Origin: Buttiauxella noackiae ATCC 51607
Lineage (GTDB): Bacteria > Pseudomonadota > Gammaproteobacteria > Enterobacterales > Enterobacteriaceae
Reading direction: 5' to 3'
NCBI RefSeq assembly: GCF_001654865.1
Contig: NZ_LXEO01000038.1
Location: 43,980 to 107,979 of the forward strand
DNA length: 64,000 bases
The translations under genes and the position numbers were made by a program. The notes beneath the pieces are model-generated. The model saw only the letters and a program-made list of their open reading frames with translations, did not search any database and was not told the DNA's origin. Shown here piece by piece: positions 27,829 to 36,673 of the stretch (its first letter is position 1; each line of letters opens with the position of its first letter).

Positions 27829-29046
27829 TTACCAGTTCCAGAGCGTTCCGTCTTCGAGGCGGCTAACAGGAAGATAAGATCTGACATAGGGATAATTTCC
27901 CATGGCAGTTTCATCTATATCTATTCCCAGACCCGGTTTATCGGAAACCAATAACATTCCATCCTTGAGGGGTAATTCGTATTTAAAGATGCTGTTTAAT
28001 TCAGGCGTTCCAAATCCGACAAATTCCTGAATACCAAAATTGGGAGCCCAACTATTAATATGCAGATGAGCCATGGTCGAAATAGGTGATAAATCTGGTG
28101 CGCCATGGGGTGCCATACGCACATGATAAAGCGCGGAAAAATCACTTAATTTGCGCATCGGCGTGATGCCACCGCCATGAGAAACCGCAGTGCGGATATA
28201 ATCTATGGATTGCTTTTCTATTAACTCTTTAGCATCCCAAATAGTATTAAAAGTTTCCCCAACCGCCAGTGGCGTGGTGGTGTGCTGGCGGATTTGCTCA
28301 TAACCCGCTGAGTTTTCCGCGATCACCGTGTCCTCAAGGAACAACAAATCATAAGGCTCAAGCAGCTTACCCAGCCGCGCGGCTTCAATCGGTGTCAGGC
28401 GGCTATGCACGTCATGCAGTAAATCAATGTCATAACCGAAGCGCTCACGTGCCGCTTTGAACAGCTCGGGAATGAAATTCATATACTTGCGCGTCGACCA
28501 CATCTGTTCCGGGGGTAATGGCCTGTTTCCCTGTAATTCGTAGTAATTTTTCTTTCCTTCCAGGGTGCCATAAGTCCCTTTGGTCGAAGGAATTGCACAT
28601 TGCAAGCGAATAGCTTTATAACCTTGATCAATAAAGCCCGCTGCGTTATCCAGCACTTCACCGATGCTTTCACCGTTAGCATGAACATAAACCGTCACGC
28701 CATGGCGGCTTTTTCCGCCCAGTAATTGCCATACTGGAAGCCCCGCATGTTTGCCGAGAATATCCCACAGTGCCATGTCTATCGCACCAATGGCGGTCAT
28801 AGTGACCGGGCCTTTACGCCAGTAAGCTCCCCGGTAAAGGTATTGCCAAATATCTTCGATGTTGCGCGGATCTTTCCCAATAAGACACGGCGCAACATGC
28901 TCTTCCAGATAAGCTGCCACAGCCATTTCCCGGCCATTTAGCGTGGCATCACCCACACCATAGATCCCTTCGTCAGTTTCAATTTTTACCGTGACAAAAT
29001 TCCGTCCGGGCCGGCTAACCAGCACTTTTATACGTTCGATCTTCAT
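27829..29046 (-). CDS. Mannonate-dehydratase-type enolase superfamily enzyme (ManD/RspA-like)
   Basis: 405 aa, mandelate racemase/enolase superfamily. Putative metal ligands are Asp212 (in HDVHSR), Glu238 (FLEDT) and Glu264 (AVGETF). Catalytic candidates are Arg147, Tyr159, His214 and His314 (APHGAPDLS). Arg147 and Tyr159 fall at the numbers I recall for the Novosphingobium ManD. This set supports D-mannonate (or D-gluconate) dehydration to 2-keto-3-deoxygluconate, but some subgroup members have little activity. It ends GTLWNW, typical of the subgroup. First gene of the minus-strand run, with a 325-bp upstream region. Confidence 0.88.
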   Translation of the reverse strand: MKIERIKVLVSRPGRNFVTVKIETDEGIYGVGDATLNGREMAVAAYLEEHVAPCLIGKDPRNIEDIWQYLYRGAYWRKGPVTMTAIGAIDMALWDILGKHAGLPVWQLLGGKSRHGVTVYVHANGESIGEVLDNAAGFIDQGYKAIRLQCAIPSTKGTYGTLEGKKNYYELQGNRPLPPEQMWSTRKYMNFIPELFKAARERFGYDIDLLHDVHSRLTPIEAARLGKLLEPYDLLFLEDTVIAENSAGYEQIRQHTTTPLAVGETFNTIWDAKELIEKQSIDYIRTAVSHGGGITPMRKLSDFSALYHVRMAPHGAPDLSPISTMAHLHINSWAPNFGIQEFVGFGTPELNSIFKYELPLKDGMLLVSDKPGLGIDIDETAMGNYPYVRSYLPVSRLEDGTLWNW

Positions 29047-29318
29047 AGCGACTCTCGTAGGGTAGAGAAAAGACAGGTCAGTTAAAACACACTATTTGTC
29101 TTACTATAGTATTTATAAAATGACTAATATGTGAACGATGTCGTAATTTTTAAGTTAACAGAATACGTAATTACGGTTATCCAAATGTAATAGGCACGAG
29201 ATTGTGACAAAGGTGAGGCAGGAGAAGTCACTAATTAGCTGATAGGTATCGGTATTTAGAGAAGGAACTTTGAGGGCGACTACGGGGATAAAAAGAAAAA
29301 GTATTCCGTTTTTTGTAT

Positions 29319-29333
29319 ATTAGTATGACTAAT
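29319..29333. promoter_or_regulatory. GntR/FadR-type operator 4 (right edge of cassette)
   Basis: ATTAGTATGACTAAT, a perfect palindrome outside its 3-bp centre (ATTAGT/ACTAAT) and the best copy in the window. It immediately follows the cysH terminator and has the same orientation as operator 1, 7.16 kb away. Confidence 0.72.
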
Positions 29334-29334
29334 T

Positions 29335-29364
29335 AAAGCCCTCCGACAGATTGCGAAGGGCTTT
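29335..29364 (-). terminator. cysH terminator
   Basis: 8-bp stem AAAGCCCT/AGGGCTTT (29335-29342 with 29357-29364) just after the cysH stop. The minus-strand tail TTTAATTAG runs into operator 4. Confidence 0.75.
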
Positions 29365-29371
29365 TAGATAT

Positions 29372-30103
29372 TTATTCGTGCAAACCGCACTCGCGCTTCA
29401 AACCAAAGAAACGTGTCTCTTCTTCTGCCATACCCTCTTCCCACTTACGCGTGGTGTGAGTGTCGCCCACAGAAAGATAGCCCTGATCCCATAGCGGATG
29501 GTACTTCAGGCCATTAGCGGTAAGGTATTGGTAAACCTGGCGGTTGTCCCAGTCGATTATCGGCAGGATTTTAAACACTTCACGTTGAATCGCCAGCACC
29601 GGTAAATTGGCCCGGCTGCCAGATTGCTCACGACGCAGACCAGCAAACCACGTTTGGCCGTCCAGCTCGCGCAGCGCACGGTTCATTGGCTCAACCTTGT
29701 TGATGTCATTGTATTTCTCAATGCCTTCAACGCCCTGTTCCCAAAGTTTGCCGTAACGCGCTTCCTGCCACGCCGCACTTTCCTTCGCGCTGAATACTTT
29801 CAGATTCAGTTTCAGCTTGTCGGTCAGCTCATCAATAAACTGGTAGGTTTCCGGGAACAGATAGCCGGTGTCAGTAAGAATGACGGGGATGTCCGGGAAC
29901 TGTTGAGTCACCAGATGCAAAGACACCGCAGCCTGAATGCCAAAACTTGAAGACAGCACAAACTCGCCCGGCAGGTTTTCCAGCGACCAAGTGACACGCT
30001 GCTGAGCCGTGAGCTTTTCGAGCTGGTTGTTGACCTCGCCCAGCGCCATTATGCGCTCGACTTTCGGCAGTTCATTCAGCGCTTTTAAATCGAGTGCGGC
30101 CAT
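29372..30103 (-). CDS. cysH: Phosphoadenylyl-sulfate (PAPS) reductase
   Basis: Reduces PAPS to sulfite with thioredoxin; 243 aa. Start chosen at 30103 ([19 protein letters not shown]), aligning with E. coli and preceded by GAGGAA; the open frame extends 32 codons upstream through REP DNA. PP-loop-like [10 protein letters not shown] is near residue 48, with [11 protein letters not shown] and [11 protein letters not shown] after it. The C-terminal KRECGLHE carries the catalytic cysteine. Last gene of cysJIH, separated from cysI by a REP pair. Confidence 0.96.
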   Translation of the reverse strand: MAALDLKALNELPKVERIMALGEVNNQLEKLTAQQRVTWSLENLPGEFVLSSSFGIQAAVSLHLVTQQFPDIPVILTDTGYLFPETYQFIDELTDKLKLNLKVFSAKESAAWQEARYGKLWEQGVEGIEKYNDINKVEPMNRALRELDGQTWFAGLRREQSGSRANLPVLAIQREVFKILPIIDWDNRQVYQYLTANGLKYHPLWDQGYLSVGDTHTTRKWEEGMAEEETRFFGLKRECGLHE

Positions 30104-30130
30104 AAGTTCCTCGCTTGTTGCTTGAATCAT

Positions 30131-30207
30131 GGTGGATGGCGCCTGCGGCTTATCCACCCTACAAGAGCCTTTCGGAGGTCGGATAAGCGTGAGCGTCATC
30201 CGACATT
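30131..30207. repeat. REP pair (BIME) between cysI and cysH
   Basis: Two inverted REP-type units: GTGGATGGCGCCTGCGGC...TATCCACC (about 30131-30157) and GTCGGATAAGCGTGAGCG...TCATCCGAC (about 30178-30205). Such pairs within operons commonly protect the upstream mRNA from 3' exonucleases. Confidence 0.8.
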
Positions 30208-30214
30208 AAAATGG

Positions 30215-31927
30215 CTAGTCCCACAAATCCCGAGCCGGGTCCAACACCGGGCGAATAATCCCGCTGCGGATGGTGAAATCACCAAAGCCTTCGTCAGCTT
30301 CACGCTCTTTCGACCAGCGCCCGACCAGTTCATCAATCGATGCCAGAATTTCCGGTTCGGTGATGTTTTCACGATACATACGCGGAATGCGCGTGCCGAT
30401 ACGGTTACCGCCAATGTGCAGGTTGTAACGCCCAGGCGCTTTGCCTACCAGGCCAATTTCAGCCAGTAACGCGCGGCCACAGCCATTCGGACAGCCAGTA
30501 ACACGTGTGACGATGTGTTCGTCCGGCACGTTGTGTTTTTCCAGTACTTCTTCAACTTTAGTCACAAACTGCGGCAGGAAACGTTCAGCTTCTGCCATCG
30601 CCAGTGGACAAGTAGGGAATGCGACGCAGGCCATCGAATTTTCACGCTGTGGTTTCACCGCGTTCATCAGCCCGCTTTCTTTTGCAATCTTCTCAATTGC
30701 CGCTTTTTCGCTGGCAGGAACACCCGCAACGATCAGGTTCTGGTTTGCCGTCAGGCGGAAATCGCCTTTATGAATCTTCGCGATCTCCATCAGGCCGGTT
30801 TTCAGCGGGCGATCCGGGTAGTCCAGGATACGGCCATTTTCGATAAACAGCGTCAGATGCCATTTGTCGTCGATGCCTTTTACCCAACCGATACGATCGC
30901 CACGCCCGGTAAATTCATACGGGCGTGTTGGCTCGAATGTAATCCCGGCACGACGTTCGACTTCGGCTTTAAACACATCAACACCGACGCGCTCAAGGGT
31001 GTATTTGGTTTTGGCATTTTTACGATCGGTACGGTTGCCCCAGTCACGCTGTGTGGTGACGACCGCTTCAGCGACAGCCAGCGTATGCTCCAGTGGGATG
31101 TAGCCAAACTCGCTCGCAGTGCGTGCGTAGGTCGCCTTATTACCATGCTCGATAGACAAGCCACCGCCTACCAGCAGGTTAAAGCCCACCAGTTTGCCGT
31201 CTTTCGCAATCGCGATGAAGTTCATGTCGTTGGCATGAAGATCGACATCGTTCTGCGGCGGCACCACGACCGTGGTTTTAAACTTACGCGGCAAATAGGT
31301 TTCACCTAAGATCGGCTCTTCATCAGTGGTCGCGACTTTCTCTTGATCCCACCAGATCTCCGCATAAGCGCGAGTACGTGGTAGCAAATGTTCAGAGAGT
31401 TTCTTCGCCCACTCGTAGGCTTCCTGGTGCAGTTCTGACTCAACCGGGTTAGACGTACAAAGCACGTTACGGTTGACGTCGTTGGCAGTAGCCAGCGCAT
31501 CCAGTCCGACTTCGTGCAGCATTTCATGTGCCGGTTTCACGTTCTTTTTCAGAATGCCGTGGAACTGGAAAGTCTGGCGGTTGGTCAGGCGAATGCTGCC
31601 GTAAATAGTTTTATCTTCAGCAAATTTATCAATGGCTCGCCATTGCTCGGTGGTGATAATCCCACCAGGCAGACGGCAACGCAGCATCATGGCATGACGC
31701 GGCTCAAGCTTTTGCTCCGCACGTTCAGCACGAATATCGCGGTCATCTTGCTGATACATACCGTGGAAGCGGATCAGCAAGAAGTTGTCGCCTCTGAAGC
31801 CGCCGGTCAGTCCGTCCTGCAAATCTTCCTGAATGGTGCCACGTAAATAGTTGCTTTCGCGTTTCAGGCGCTCGGCATCAGACAGTTTGCCTTCGACCAC
31901 TAATGGTCCTGGGTGTTTTTCGCTCAT
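30215..31927 (-). CDS. cysI: Sulfite reductase hemoprotein (beta) subunit
   Basis: Siroheme and 4Fe-4S subunit that reduces sulfite to sulfide; 570 aa. Cluster ligands are the cysteines of [17 protein letters not shown] and of [17 protein letters not shown] near residues 430-485. Substrate-side basic residues are in [14 protein letters not shown] and [11 protein letters not shown]. Its ATG overlaps the cysJ stop (TAATG). It forms the alpha8-beta4 NADPH-sulfite reductase with CysJ; siroheme comes from CysG elsewhere. Confidence 0.98.
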   Translation of the reverse strand: MSEKHPGPLVVEGKLSDAERLKRESNYLRGTIQEDLQDGLTGGFRGDNFLLIRFHGMYQQDDRDIRAERAEQKLEPRHAMMLRCRLPGGIITTEQWRAIDKFAEDKTIYGSIRLTNRQTFQFHGILKKNVKPAHEMLHEVGLDALATANDVNRNVLCTSNPVESELHQEAYEWAKKLSEHLLPRTRAYAEIWWDQEKVATTDEEPILGETYLPRKFKTTVVVPPQNDVDLHANDMNFIAIAKDGKLVGFNLLVGGGLSIEHGNKATYARTASEFGYIPLEHTLAVAEAVVTTQRDWGNRTDRKNAKTKYTLERVGVDVFKAEVERRAGITFEPTRPYEFTGRGDRIGWVKGIDDKWHLTLFIENGRILDYPDRPLKTGLMEIAKIHKGDFRLTANQNLIVAGVPASEKAAIEKIAKESGLMNAVKPQRENSMACVAFPTCPLAMAEAERFLPQFVTKVEEVLEKHNVPDEHIVTRVTGCPNGCGRALLAEIGLVGKAPGRYNLHIGGNRIGTRIPRMYRENITEPEILASIDELVGRWSKEREADEGFGDFTIRSGIIRPVLDPARDLWD

Positions 31928-33732
31928 TAGTAGACATCTCGCTGATAACGGCGCTCAACGCGCAGCTCACTTAAAAATTCATCTGCCGTTTCGGTATCCA
32001 TGCCACCGAACTCGGCTACCACTTCCAGTAATGCCTGCTCAACGTCTTTTGCCATGCGATTCGCATCGCCGCAGACGTAAATGTGGGCGCCTTCATTAAT
32101 CCAGCTCCACAGTTCCGCGCCTTTTTCGCGCAGTTTATCTTGTACGTATATTTTATGTTCCTGGTCGCGCGACCAGGCGAGATCAATGTTGGTCAGCAGG
32201 CCGTCTTTGACGTAGCGCTGCCATTCAACCTGATACAAGAAATCATCAGTAAAGTGTGGGTTGCCGAAGAACAACCAGTTTTTACCACCTGCACCGTCGT
32301 TTTCACGCTGCTGCATGAACGAACGGAACGGGGCAATACCAGTGCCTGGGCCAATCATAATCACCGGCGTTTCCGGGTTAGCTGGCAGCCGGAAGTTATC
32401 GTTGTGTTCGATGAACACACGCACTTCACCCTCTTCTTCAAGGCGATCGGCCAGGAAACCAGAAGCGCCACCCGTGCGAGCACGGCCTTCGATCTCATAA
32501 CGCACAACGCCAACAGTAATGTGAACTTCGTTTTCAGCTTCAGCCTGCGACGATGCGATGGAATACAAGCGCGGCGTCAGTGGGCGCAGCAGTTCAATCA
32601 GTTGTTCAGCCGTTAATTCTGCTGGCGCATAACGCACCATGTCGACAATCGGCGTGTTATGAGCAAAGTGTTGCAGCTTAGTTTTATCACCCGCTAAATC
32701 CAGCAGCGCTGCATTGCGGGTAATCTGCGCGTATTTCTCAACAATGTTGGCAGTGTTGATAGTTAGCTCGAAATGCCACTCCAGTGCTTCGCTCAATGGA
32801 AGGGTTTTACCATCAACAGTGACGCTCTCGTCACCTTTGAGCCACAGCAGTTCAACCAGTTCTTTCACCAGTGCAGGATCGTTTTGATACCAGACCCCCA
32901 GCGCATCACCAGGCTGATAACGCAGGCCTGAATCACCTAAATCAATTTCGAAATGGCGCACGTCTTTTTCAGAGTCACGACCGGTGATTTTCTGGTTAAC
33001 CGCAAGCGTTGCGGTCAGCGGCGCTTCTTTAGTGTAGGGGCTTGAGAATACTTCGTTGACCACACCCGTCGCAGTCACTGCCGCTTGTGCAGGTGTTTCG
33101 GCCGGCACGCGAGATTTCAGGACATCGACAATTTTTGCCCGCCATTCGGCTGCTGCTGGCTGGAACTCAACATCACAATCCACGCGGTCTAACAGGCGCT
33201 CACCACCAAGTTCCGCGAGTTTATTATCAAAGTCTTTACCTGACTGGCAGAAGAATTCGTAGGACGTATCGCCAAGGCTGAATACGGCAAATGCAGTGGC
33301 TGGTAGTTTTGGCGCTTTTTTCGAGAACAGGAATTTGTGCAACGCCACCGCTTCTTCAGGCGGTTCGCCTTCACCTTGCGTTGAAGTGACGACAATCAGC
33401 AGTTTTTCCTGGGCGATTTGTTTGAATTTGTAGTCACCCGCGTTAACCAGGTTAACGTTCAGTTTTGCTGCCAGTAAATCATCGCGCAGTTGTTCGCTCA
33501 CGCGCCGCGCGTTACCGGTTTGCGATGCAGAAATCAGCGTAATAACTGGAACTTCTGCCGCAGGTGACTGAGCCGTGGTAACAGCGCCCGGTTGTTGATT
33601 GATCATCCCCCAGAAATAGCCGGATAACCAGGCCAGTTGCGTCTGGGAGAAATCGGTTGTCGCCGCCTGAAGGCGTGCCAATTGCTCCGGTGTTAGCGGA
33701 AGCAAAGCGGTCGGTGGGGCCTGAGTTGTCAT
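31927..33732 (-). CDS. cysJ: Sulfite reductase flavoprotein (alpha) subunit
   Basis: Passes electrons from NADPH through FAD and FMN to CysI; 601 aa. N-terminal flavodoxin domain (about residues 65-205) with [15 protein letters not shown] and [12 protein letters not shown]. Linker and FAD domain follow ([19 protein letters not shown]), then NADPH domain ([30 protein letters not shown]). First gene of cysJIH. An ERIC element begins 42 bp upstream of the start codon, which puts it in the leader or promoter region. Confidence 0.98.
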   Translation of the reverse strand: MTTQAPPTALLPLTPEQLARLQAATTDFSQTQLAWLSGYFWGMINQQPGAVTTAQSPAAEVPVITLISASQTGNARRVSEQLRDDLLAAKLNVNLVNAGDYKFKQIAQEKLLIVVTSTQGEGEPPEEAVALHKFLFSKKAPKLPATAFAVFSLGDTSYEFFCQSGKDFDNKLAELGGERLLDRVDCDVEFQPAAAEWRAKIVDVLKSRVPAETPAQAAVTATGVVNEVFSSPYTKEAPLTATLAVNQKITGRDSEKDVRHFEIDLGDSGLRYQPGDALGVWYQNDPALVKELVELLWLKGDESVTVDGKTLPLSEALEWHFELTINTANIVEKYAQITRNAALLDLAGDKTKLQHFAHNTPIVDMVRYAPAELTAEQLIELLRPLTPRLYSIASSQAEAENEVHITVGVVRYEIEGRARTGGASGFLADRLEEEGEVRVFIEHNDNFRLPANPETPVIMIGPGTGIAPFRSFMQQRENDGAGGKNWLFFGNPHFTDDFLYQVEWQRYVKDGLLTNIDLAWSRDQEHKIYVQDKLREKGAELWSWINEGAHIYVCGDANRMAKDVEQALLEVVAEFGGMDTETADEFLSELRVERRYQRDVY

Positions 33733-34161
33733 GCTTTTTGGGTTCCAGTAGCAAAAGGTCCGTTTTCATCAATCTACCCGTCATACTTCAAGTTGTGGGG
33801 GTGTTGGCTGCACTCACTTACCCCAGTCACTTACTTAAGTAAGTGACTGGGGATAAGCTCCCTTGCCGCCTACCCACAACTCGAATTATTTAGGGTATAA
33901 ACGGGAATAAGGTAAGGGTAACCATCAGGATAATAACAATTAAAGAAGGGATAGAAATATCAAATAACCAAAATGACTAACCGCTTTTAGGGGTAATCCA
34001 TAACGTAAAAAGTGGTTAATTAACCATTTGATTTATATAAATTTAAATTAATAAACATACCTAAAATGGAGCTTTAGCCAATGATGATAGTTTTAGTTAA
34101 TGCTTAAAATAGTGGATTCCGGTACTATGCGGCGGTTTTTCGTCCTATTGAGATAGTAATA
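33733..34161. other. Divergent cysJ-queD intergenic region
   Basis: 429 bp. It contains an ERIC element (33775-33898) next to cysJ, then an AT-rich stretch (33899-34140) expected to carry the CysB-controlled cysJ promoter and the queD promoter. No gene is supported. Confidence 0.6.
33775..33898. repeat. ERIC element upstream of cysJ
   Basis: 124-bp element from TACCCGTCATACTTCAAGTT to ACTCGAATTATTTAGGGTAT, standard ERIC ends. Its centre (33821-33852) is a perfect 32-bp palindrome, CCCCAGTCACTTACTT and its complement, more symmetric than the usual ERIC core. Confidence 0.95.
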
Positions 34162-34521
34162 ATGACCACCACTCTGTTTAAAGATTTTACCTTCGAAGCC
34201 GCTCACCACCTGCCGCATGTGCCAGAAGGCCACAAATGCGGTCGCCTGCATGGCCACTCCTTTATGGTGCGTCTGGAAATCACCGGCGAGGTTGATCCTT
34301 ATACCGGCTGGATTATGGATTTTTCTGAGTTGAAGGCGGCATTTAAACCGACTTATGACAGACTGGATCATTACTATCTGAATGATATTCCTGGGCTGGA
34401 AAACCCAACCAGCGAAGTGCTGGCGAAATGGATCTGGGATGAAATGAAGCCGCTTGTGCCGCTACTAAGCTCAGTGATGGTAAAAGAAACCTGTACCGCC
34501 GGTTGCGTGTATAAAGGTTAA
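34162..34521 (+). CDS. queD: 6-carboxy-5,6,7,8-tetrahydropterin synthase
   Basis: Converts 7,8-dihydroneopterin triphosphate to 6-carboxytetrahydropterin in queuosine synthesis; 119 aa. Zinc-binding and catalytic residues are in [24 protein letters not shown] (landmark; Cys and three His). The catalytic His/Glu are in [10 protein letters not shown] and [11 protein letters not shown]. Together with queE (34553-35224) and queF (58440-59282), this window encodes three of the preQ0/preQ1 pathway enzymes. Confidence 0.97.
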   Translation: MTTTLFKDFTFEAAHHLPHVPEGHKCGRLHGHSFMVRLEITGEVDPYTGWIMDFSELKAAFKPTYDRLDHYYLNDIPGLENPTSEVLAKWIWDEMKPLVPLLSSVMVKETCTAGCVYKG

Positions 34522-34524
34522 AAG

Positions 34525-34550
34525 AAAGGCACCTTACGGTGCCTTTTTTG
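34525..34550. terminator. Terminator between queD and queE (bidirectional)
   Basis: 9-bp stem AAAGGCACC/GGTGCCTTT (34525-34533 with 34538-34546) followed by TTTTGTTTT on the plus strand. The minus-strand tail TTTAACC can also serve queE. Confidence 0.9.
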
Positions 34551-34552
34551 TT

Positions 34553-35224
34553 TTAAGCGATATTCAAATATTTGTGAGTTTGCATCGAAAGTCGCCAGTT
34601 GCGGGCAATACAGGTTTCAATACACAGACGCGTCGCATCTTCTTTCTGGCTGATTGGCTGGAGTGCAATAATCCGTTTTTTATCATCAACCAATGTCGCC
34701 AGCAGTTCATCTAACGCTTCAACATCACGCATACGGCCAACCGGATGTTTAATCTCGTCGGCACGTTCTAACGCCTGAGATAACACATCATATCCCCCGC
34801 GCATATTCACTTTTGGTGAAACGGTAACCCATGTTCCCGCAGTACAACGCACTTCGTGCGTACCGCTGGTTTCAATCTGGCAGCTATAGCCGTGGTGTTC
34901 AAAGAGTGAGGTCAGTGGCGTGAGATCGTGAATACAAGGTTCGCCACCGGTAATCACAACATGGCGTGCGGTGTAGTCCTGGCGCTGGAAAATCGCCAGC
35001 AGATCTTCGGCACTGGCATTACCCCATTTATCGCTTTCTTTGGTTTTAGCCAGAATGCTGAACAGAGAGACTTCACGATCCGCGAGTTTATCCCAGGTGT
35101 GTTTAGTATCGCACCACGCGCAGCCCACAGGGCAGCCTTGTAGGCGAATAAAAATGGCGGGCACACCAGTAAAATAGCCCTCCCCTTGCAGGGTCTGGAA
35201 CATCTCGTTAATCGGATACTGCAT
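34553..35224 (-). CDS. queE: 7-carboxy-7-deazaguanine synthase (radical SAM)
   Basis: Radical-SAM enzyme converting 6-carboxytetrahydropterin to 7-carboxy-7-deazaguanine; 223 aa. The cluster motif C-x3-C-x2-C is in QGCPVGCAWCDTKHTW near residues 31-45. VVITGGEPCIHDLTP binds SAM, and MQTHKYLNIA closes the protein. It acts directly after QueD and is convergent with it. Confidence 0.97.
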   Translation of the reverse strand: MQYPINEMFQTLQGEGYFTGVPAIFIRLQGCPVGCAWCDTKHTWDKLADREVSLFSILAKTKESDKWGNASAEDLLAIFQRQDYTARHVVITGGEPCIHDLTPLTSLFEHHGYSCQIETSGTHEVRCTAGTWVTVSPKVNMRGGYDVLSQALERADEIKHPVGRMRDVEALDELLATLVDDKKRIIALQPISQKEDATRLCIETCIARNWRLSMQTHKYLNIA

Positions 35225-35496
35225 AGTCTTCTCAGATAATAGGTGTAAAGAGTAATTATCGCAGAAGTGACGGCTGAGATCATGCGTAACGCGGCTGCTG
35301 CAGAAGATGTTCCAGAATCAACCTTAAAAAATGCCAACAAATACTTATAAAACAAGCTTATTGTGCTTACCATCACAACAATCACCCTTGCTATGCCTCT
35401 ATCCCACACGGCTTGATCATCGTCATGTTCCCATTCAACAGACGCTTTTAGCATCGCTCATGCATTCTCCAAATCAATAACATAAGGAAGTGATCT

Positions 35497-36210
35497 ATGG
35501 AAAACTCGGTTCATTCAGAGAACCAGCGCGTTGGGCCTGGTGCTTATATCGCGTTGTTGTTCGCGATGGTGTTCTTTTCCGGTCTGTTGGGTGGCAAAGA
35601 GTGGTATGGCGTTTTCGACTTCACCACACTAAACGGTGCCTTTGGCAAAGTCGTCACGGATGTGAATCTTCAGGGTGACGCAGTCGAAGCAGCTAAAAGT
35701 GCATTTCGTGGTAAAGGTGGCAATGGCGCAATGGATGGGTTTCTGTTCGCCTTTGGCCTGATCCCGGCGGTAATGTTTGCGCTGGGGATGATCAATGTTC
35801 TGGAGCATTACGGTGCACTCAATGCCGCTCGTAAACTGTTAACACCGCTATTACGTCCACTTCTCGGCATTCCTGGTTCAACGGGTCTTGCGTTAATTGG
35901 TAGCCTGCAAAGTACTGATGTTGGGGCATCTTTAACGCGCGTGCTGGCCGATGAAGGGCAAATAACGGATAAAGAAAAAACCATATTCACTATGTTCCAG
36001 TTTTCCGCTGGCGCCATGATCACTAACTTTTTCTCGTCCGGCGCCGTACTGTTTACCTTAGTGGCCATTGATGGAACTCATGCGGTGCCAGCCTCTATAG
36101 GCCTGTGCGTAGCGGTGATGTTTATCATGAAAATTGTCGGTGCGAACGTAATGCGCCTGGTTCTGAATGTCACCGAGCGTAAGCAAAGCACGGAGGTGCA
36201 GCATGGCTGA
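35497..36210 (+). CDS. yjiH: YjiH-family membrane protein (nucleoside-recognition/gate domain)
   Basis: 237-aa inner-membrane protein with about six hydrophobic segments. Gate-domain landmarks are AMDGFLFAFGLIPAVMFALG, LLTPLLRPLLGIPGSTGLALIGSLQSTDVGAS (landmark) and FQFSAGAMITNFFSSGAVLF. It resembles E. coli YjiH, which with YjiG is encoded beside the isoaspartyl dipeptidase IadA. Here the pair precedes an M20 peptidase, suggesting a two-part transporter for a peptide or N-acyl amino acid. Its 3' end overlaps yjiG by 8 nt. Function is inferred. Confidence 0.8.
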   Translation: MENSVHSENQRVGPGAYIALLFAMVFFSGLLGGKEWYGVFDFTTLNGAFGKVVTDVNLQGDAVEAAKSAFRGKGGNGAMDGFLFAFGLIPAVMFALGMINVLEHYGALNAARKLLTPLLRPLLGIPGSTGLALIGSLQSTDVGASLTRVLADEGQITDKEKTIFTMFQFSAGAMITNFFSSGAVLFTLVAIDGTHAVPASIGLCVAVMFIMKIVGANVMRLVLNVTERKQSTEVQHG

Positions 36211-36670
36211 TACCACCAAACCGATGATCACTGATGTGTTTGTCGCGGGCGCACGAAAAGGCTGGAATATCGCAACCACCAGTACACTACCTAACGTGCT
36301 GATGGCATTCATCATTATTTATGCTCTACAGATTACTGGCGCACTCAATGGCCTGGCCTTGATATTTGGACCACTGATGAAAATCTTTGGCCTGCCTGGT
36401 GAAGCAGCGGCAGTGCTCATTGGTGGCTGGATGTCGATGGGAGGTGCCATCGGTGTTGCTATCAGCTTATTTGAAAAAGGCATTCTCACTGGCGCACATC
36501 TGGCTATTCTCGCCCCTGCCATTTATCTGATGGGCTCACAGGTTCAATACGCCGGGCGCATTCTTGGCGTCGTCGGCATCCCGGCAAAACGTATCCCTCT
36601 AATGATCGCAATTTCGGTGCTGAACGCATTTGGCGCCATGTTAATTATGCGACTTATGATTCTGGAGTAA
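36203..36670 (+). CDS. yjiG: YjiG-family membrane protein (nucleoside-recognition/gate domain)
   Basis: 155 aa from the ATG at 36203 (MADTTKPMITDVFVAGARKG), which has GGAGGTGC upstream; the frame is open 12 codons further up. Four hydrophobic segments; landmarks are LPNVLMAFIIIYALQITGAL, GEAAAVLIGGWMSMGGAIG and LAPAIYLMGSQVQYAGR. It is the partner half of the YjiH-type gate protein, recalling the SpmA/SpmB pair. It ends 3 bp before the M20 peptidase gene, giving a three-gene operon. Confidence 0.8.
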   Translation: MADTTKPMITDVFVAGARKGWNIATTSTLPNVLMAFIIIYALQITGALNGLALIFGPLMKIFGLPGEAAAVLIGGWMSMGGAIGVAISLFEKGILTGAHLAILAPAIYLMGSQVQYAGRILGVVGIPAKRIPLMIAISVLNAFGAMLIMRLMILE

Positions 36671-36673
36671 CCC

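Larger units (their letters stand above)
29047..29371. promoter_or_regulatory. Regulatory region upstream of the ManD-type operon
   Basis: 325-bp gap holding the cysH terminator (29335-29364), a full GntR palindrome (29319-29333) and a half-site ATGACTAAT at 29120-29128. The half-site is followed on the minus strand by ATAAATACTATAGT, a candidate -10 region. The operon promoter is probably near 29100, with the full palindrome about 200 bp further upstream. Confidence 0.5.

Noticed and set aside
30515..31309. 264-codon plus-strand frame antisense to cysI
   Set aside because: Shadow of cysI; no recognisable protein family.
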